Source: Acholoe squamosa (taxonomy: Eukaryota > Annelida > Polychaeta > Phyllodocida > Polynoidae). From it: a DNA stretch of 64,000 bases. Position 1 is the first letter of the stretch, and the number at the start of each line of letters is the position of its first letter. This document shows positions 63,501-64,000 of the stretch, in pieces. A program made the translations under genes and the position numbers. Under the pieces are notes generated by a model. That model made no database searches, had not been told where the DNA came from, and saw nothing but the letters and a program-made list of their open reading frames with translations. The stretch is from the NCBI GenBank assembly GCA_949317995.1, contig OX439035.1:1-64000 (forward strand), written 5' to 3'.

Positions 63501-64000
63501 CCCCAATAATCAAAATACACTTACAATCCGCCAGACATGGTGATGGTTAAATGAAGCACGGTGCCGTTAGGCATGATGATGTCAACTTCATACACCTCCA
63601 TTACGCAATGTTATGGCATCAAAAAGTGGACAAGTGCCCCTTTTAGCAGCCCGGATCAAAATTTTGGCGACACAGGAAAGAAATTCTTTTTTTTTCTCCC
63701 GCCCCCATTTCGGCCTAAAAATAAATTTTCCTTCAATCAGCATCAACATAATTCCTTTTCAAGATACATGAGACAGGTAGGAGTCGACCTGAGCAGGTCA
63801 TACCTGTATTAATCCCCATAACTTATCTGATTTTTCACCATTATGGTACAGCGCCAGCTCGCTACTACCACCTGGTGGAATTTAGAAAAACTAACCATAG
63901 CGTCCCTGGATACAGGACCCGCGCTAAGCCAAATGAATCAATTGAGCTCTGTACTTATGTTTTACACGTTGACAAAATGATATTGACCTCGCGTCCTCTT
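60520..64000. other. No gene supported; C-rich non-coding tail
   Basis: Short ORFs only. Positions 60640-60680, 61850-61880, 62340-62365 and 62990-63020 are C-rich, and a T-run lies at 62265-62280. The region may be the non-coding interior of the LTR element that starts at 59087, but no second LTR is found to prove it. One short ORF at 62736-62948 is listed separately. Confidence 0.4.
62736..62948 (+). CDS. Small proline-rich ORF with a PPxY motif (doubtful)
   Basis: 70 codons from an ATG in a good context (CAGGATGGCC), preceded closely by GGTAAGT. The sequence includes NYLPPPPAYNLGP, a PPxY-type motif as used by retroviral Gag late domains and WW-domain ligands. No other feature. It may be chance in a C-rich region. 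Confidence 0.25.
   Translation: MAGSRYVMGSSEVPTTPNLINYLPPPPAYNLGPSQGYTQMSMMLGRYHHTYVGMTGTTYTQRQIKWRAPP

Overview
This window reads as repeat-dense nuclear DNA of a eukaryote, most likely an invertebrate metazoan. The evidence is non-LTR retrotransposons of the Jockey/CR1/L2 type, a GIY-YIG Penelope-like element, Ty3/gypsy elements with a GPY/F integrase tail, tRNA-derived SINE heads, GT-AG splice signals and AATAAA polyadenylation signals. I see no bacterial operon, no rRNA, no CRISPR array and no complete host gene. The species cannot be named from sequence alone. Nearly all coding potential belongs to mobile elements.

Layout. 1-1.7 kb: C/G-rich direct repeats and one host-like exon on the minus strand. 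About 1.75-7.03 kb: LINE-1, a nearly intact plus-strand LINE whose ORF1 ends in a NADAR (YbiA-like) domain. 7.3-9.7 kb: LINE-2, a decayed minus-strand relative, also with NADAR. 9.7-15.8 kb: a free-standing NADAR ORF, an SGNH/GDSL-like ORF that seems to carry a short intron, a cluster of six 17-bp dyad motifs, and a decayed EN-RT ORF (LINE-5). 15.8-25.2 kb: non-coding DNA with a possible solo LTR, three tRNA-like SINE heads, several fold-back palindromes, a dispersed 20-bp motif and an 80-bp tandem array.

25.2-57.4 kb is one old Ty3/gypsy element (gypsy-1) broken open by other elements. A Penelope-like element sits inside its RT (29204-31725, 16-bp target duplication). A second NADAR LINE (LINE-3) sits inside its RNase H (32443-48449), and LINE-3 was itself hit by a young, GC-rich gypsy-2 (36804-46810, 4-bp target duplication, LTRs nearly identical). 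A minus-strand, 5'-truncated LINE-4 (52220-54309) sits in gypsy-1 accessory ORF3. Removing the insertions brings the gypsy-1 pol and accessory reading frames back into register, which gives a relative order of events. 59.1-60.5 kb holds another LTR element reduced to a gag-protease-like ORF with two in-frame TAG codons. 60.5-64 kb shows nothing I recognise.

How the parts relate. The autonomous LINEs encode a coiled-coil/RRM-like ORF1 RNA-binding protein and an endonuclease-reverse transcriptase. In three LINE copies from at least two diverged families, ORF1 carries a C-terminal NADAR domain; the nearby LINE-5 region has NADAR as a separate ORF. Both gypsy elements lack an envelope gene and instead have long accessory ORFs after pol, one with C2H2-like zinc fingers and one rich in K/E coiled coil. 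The strongest candidates for an undescribed system are the retrotransposon-borne NADAR domain and the zinc-finger accessory module of the gypsy lineage.
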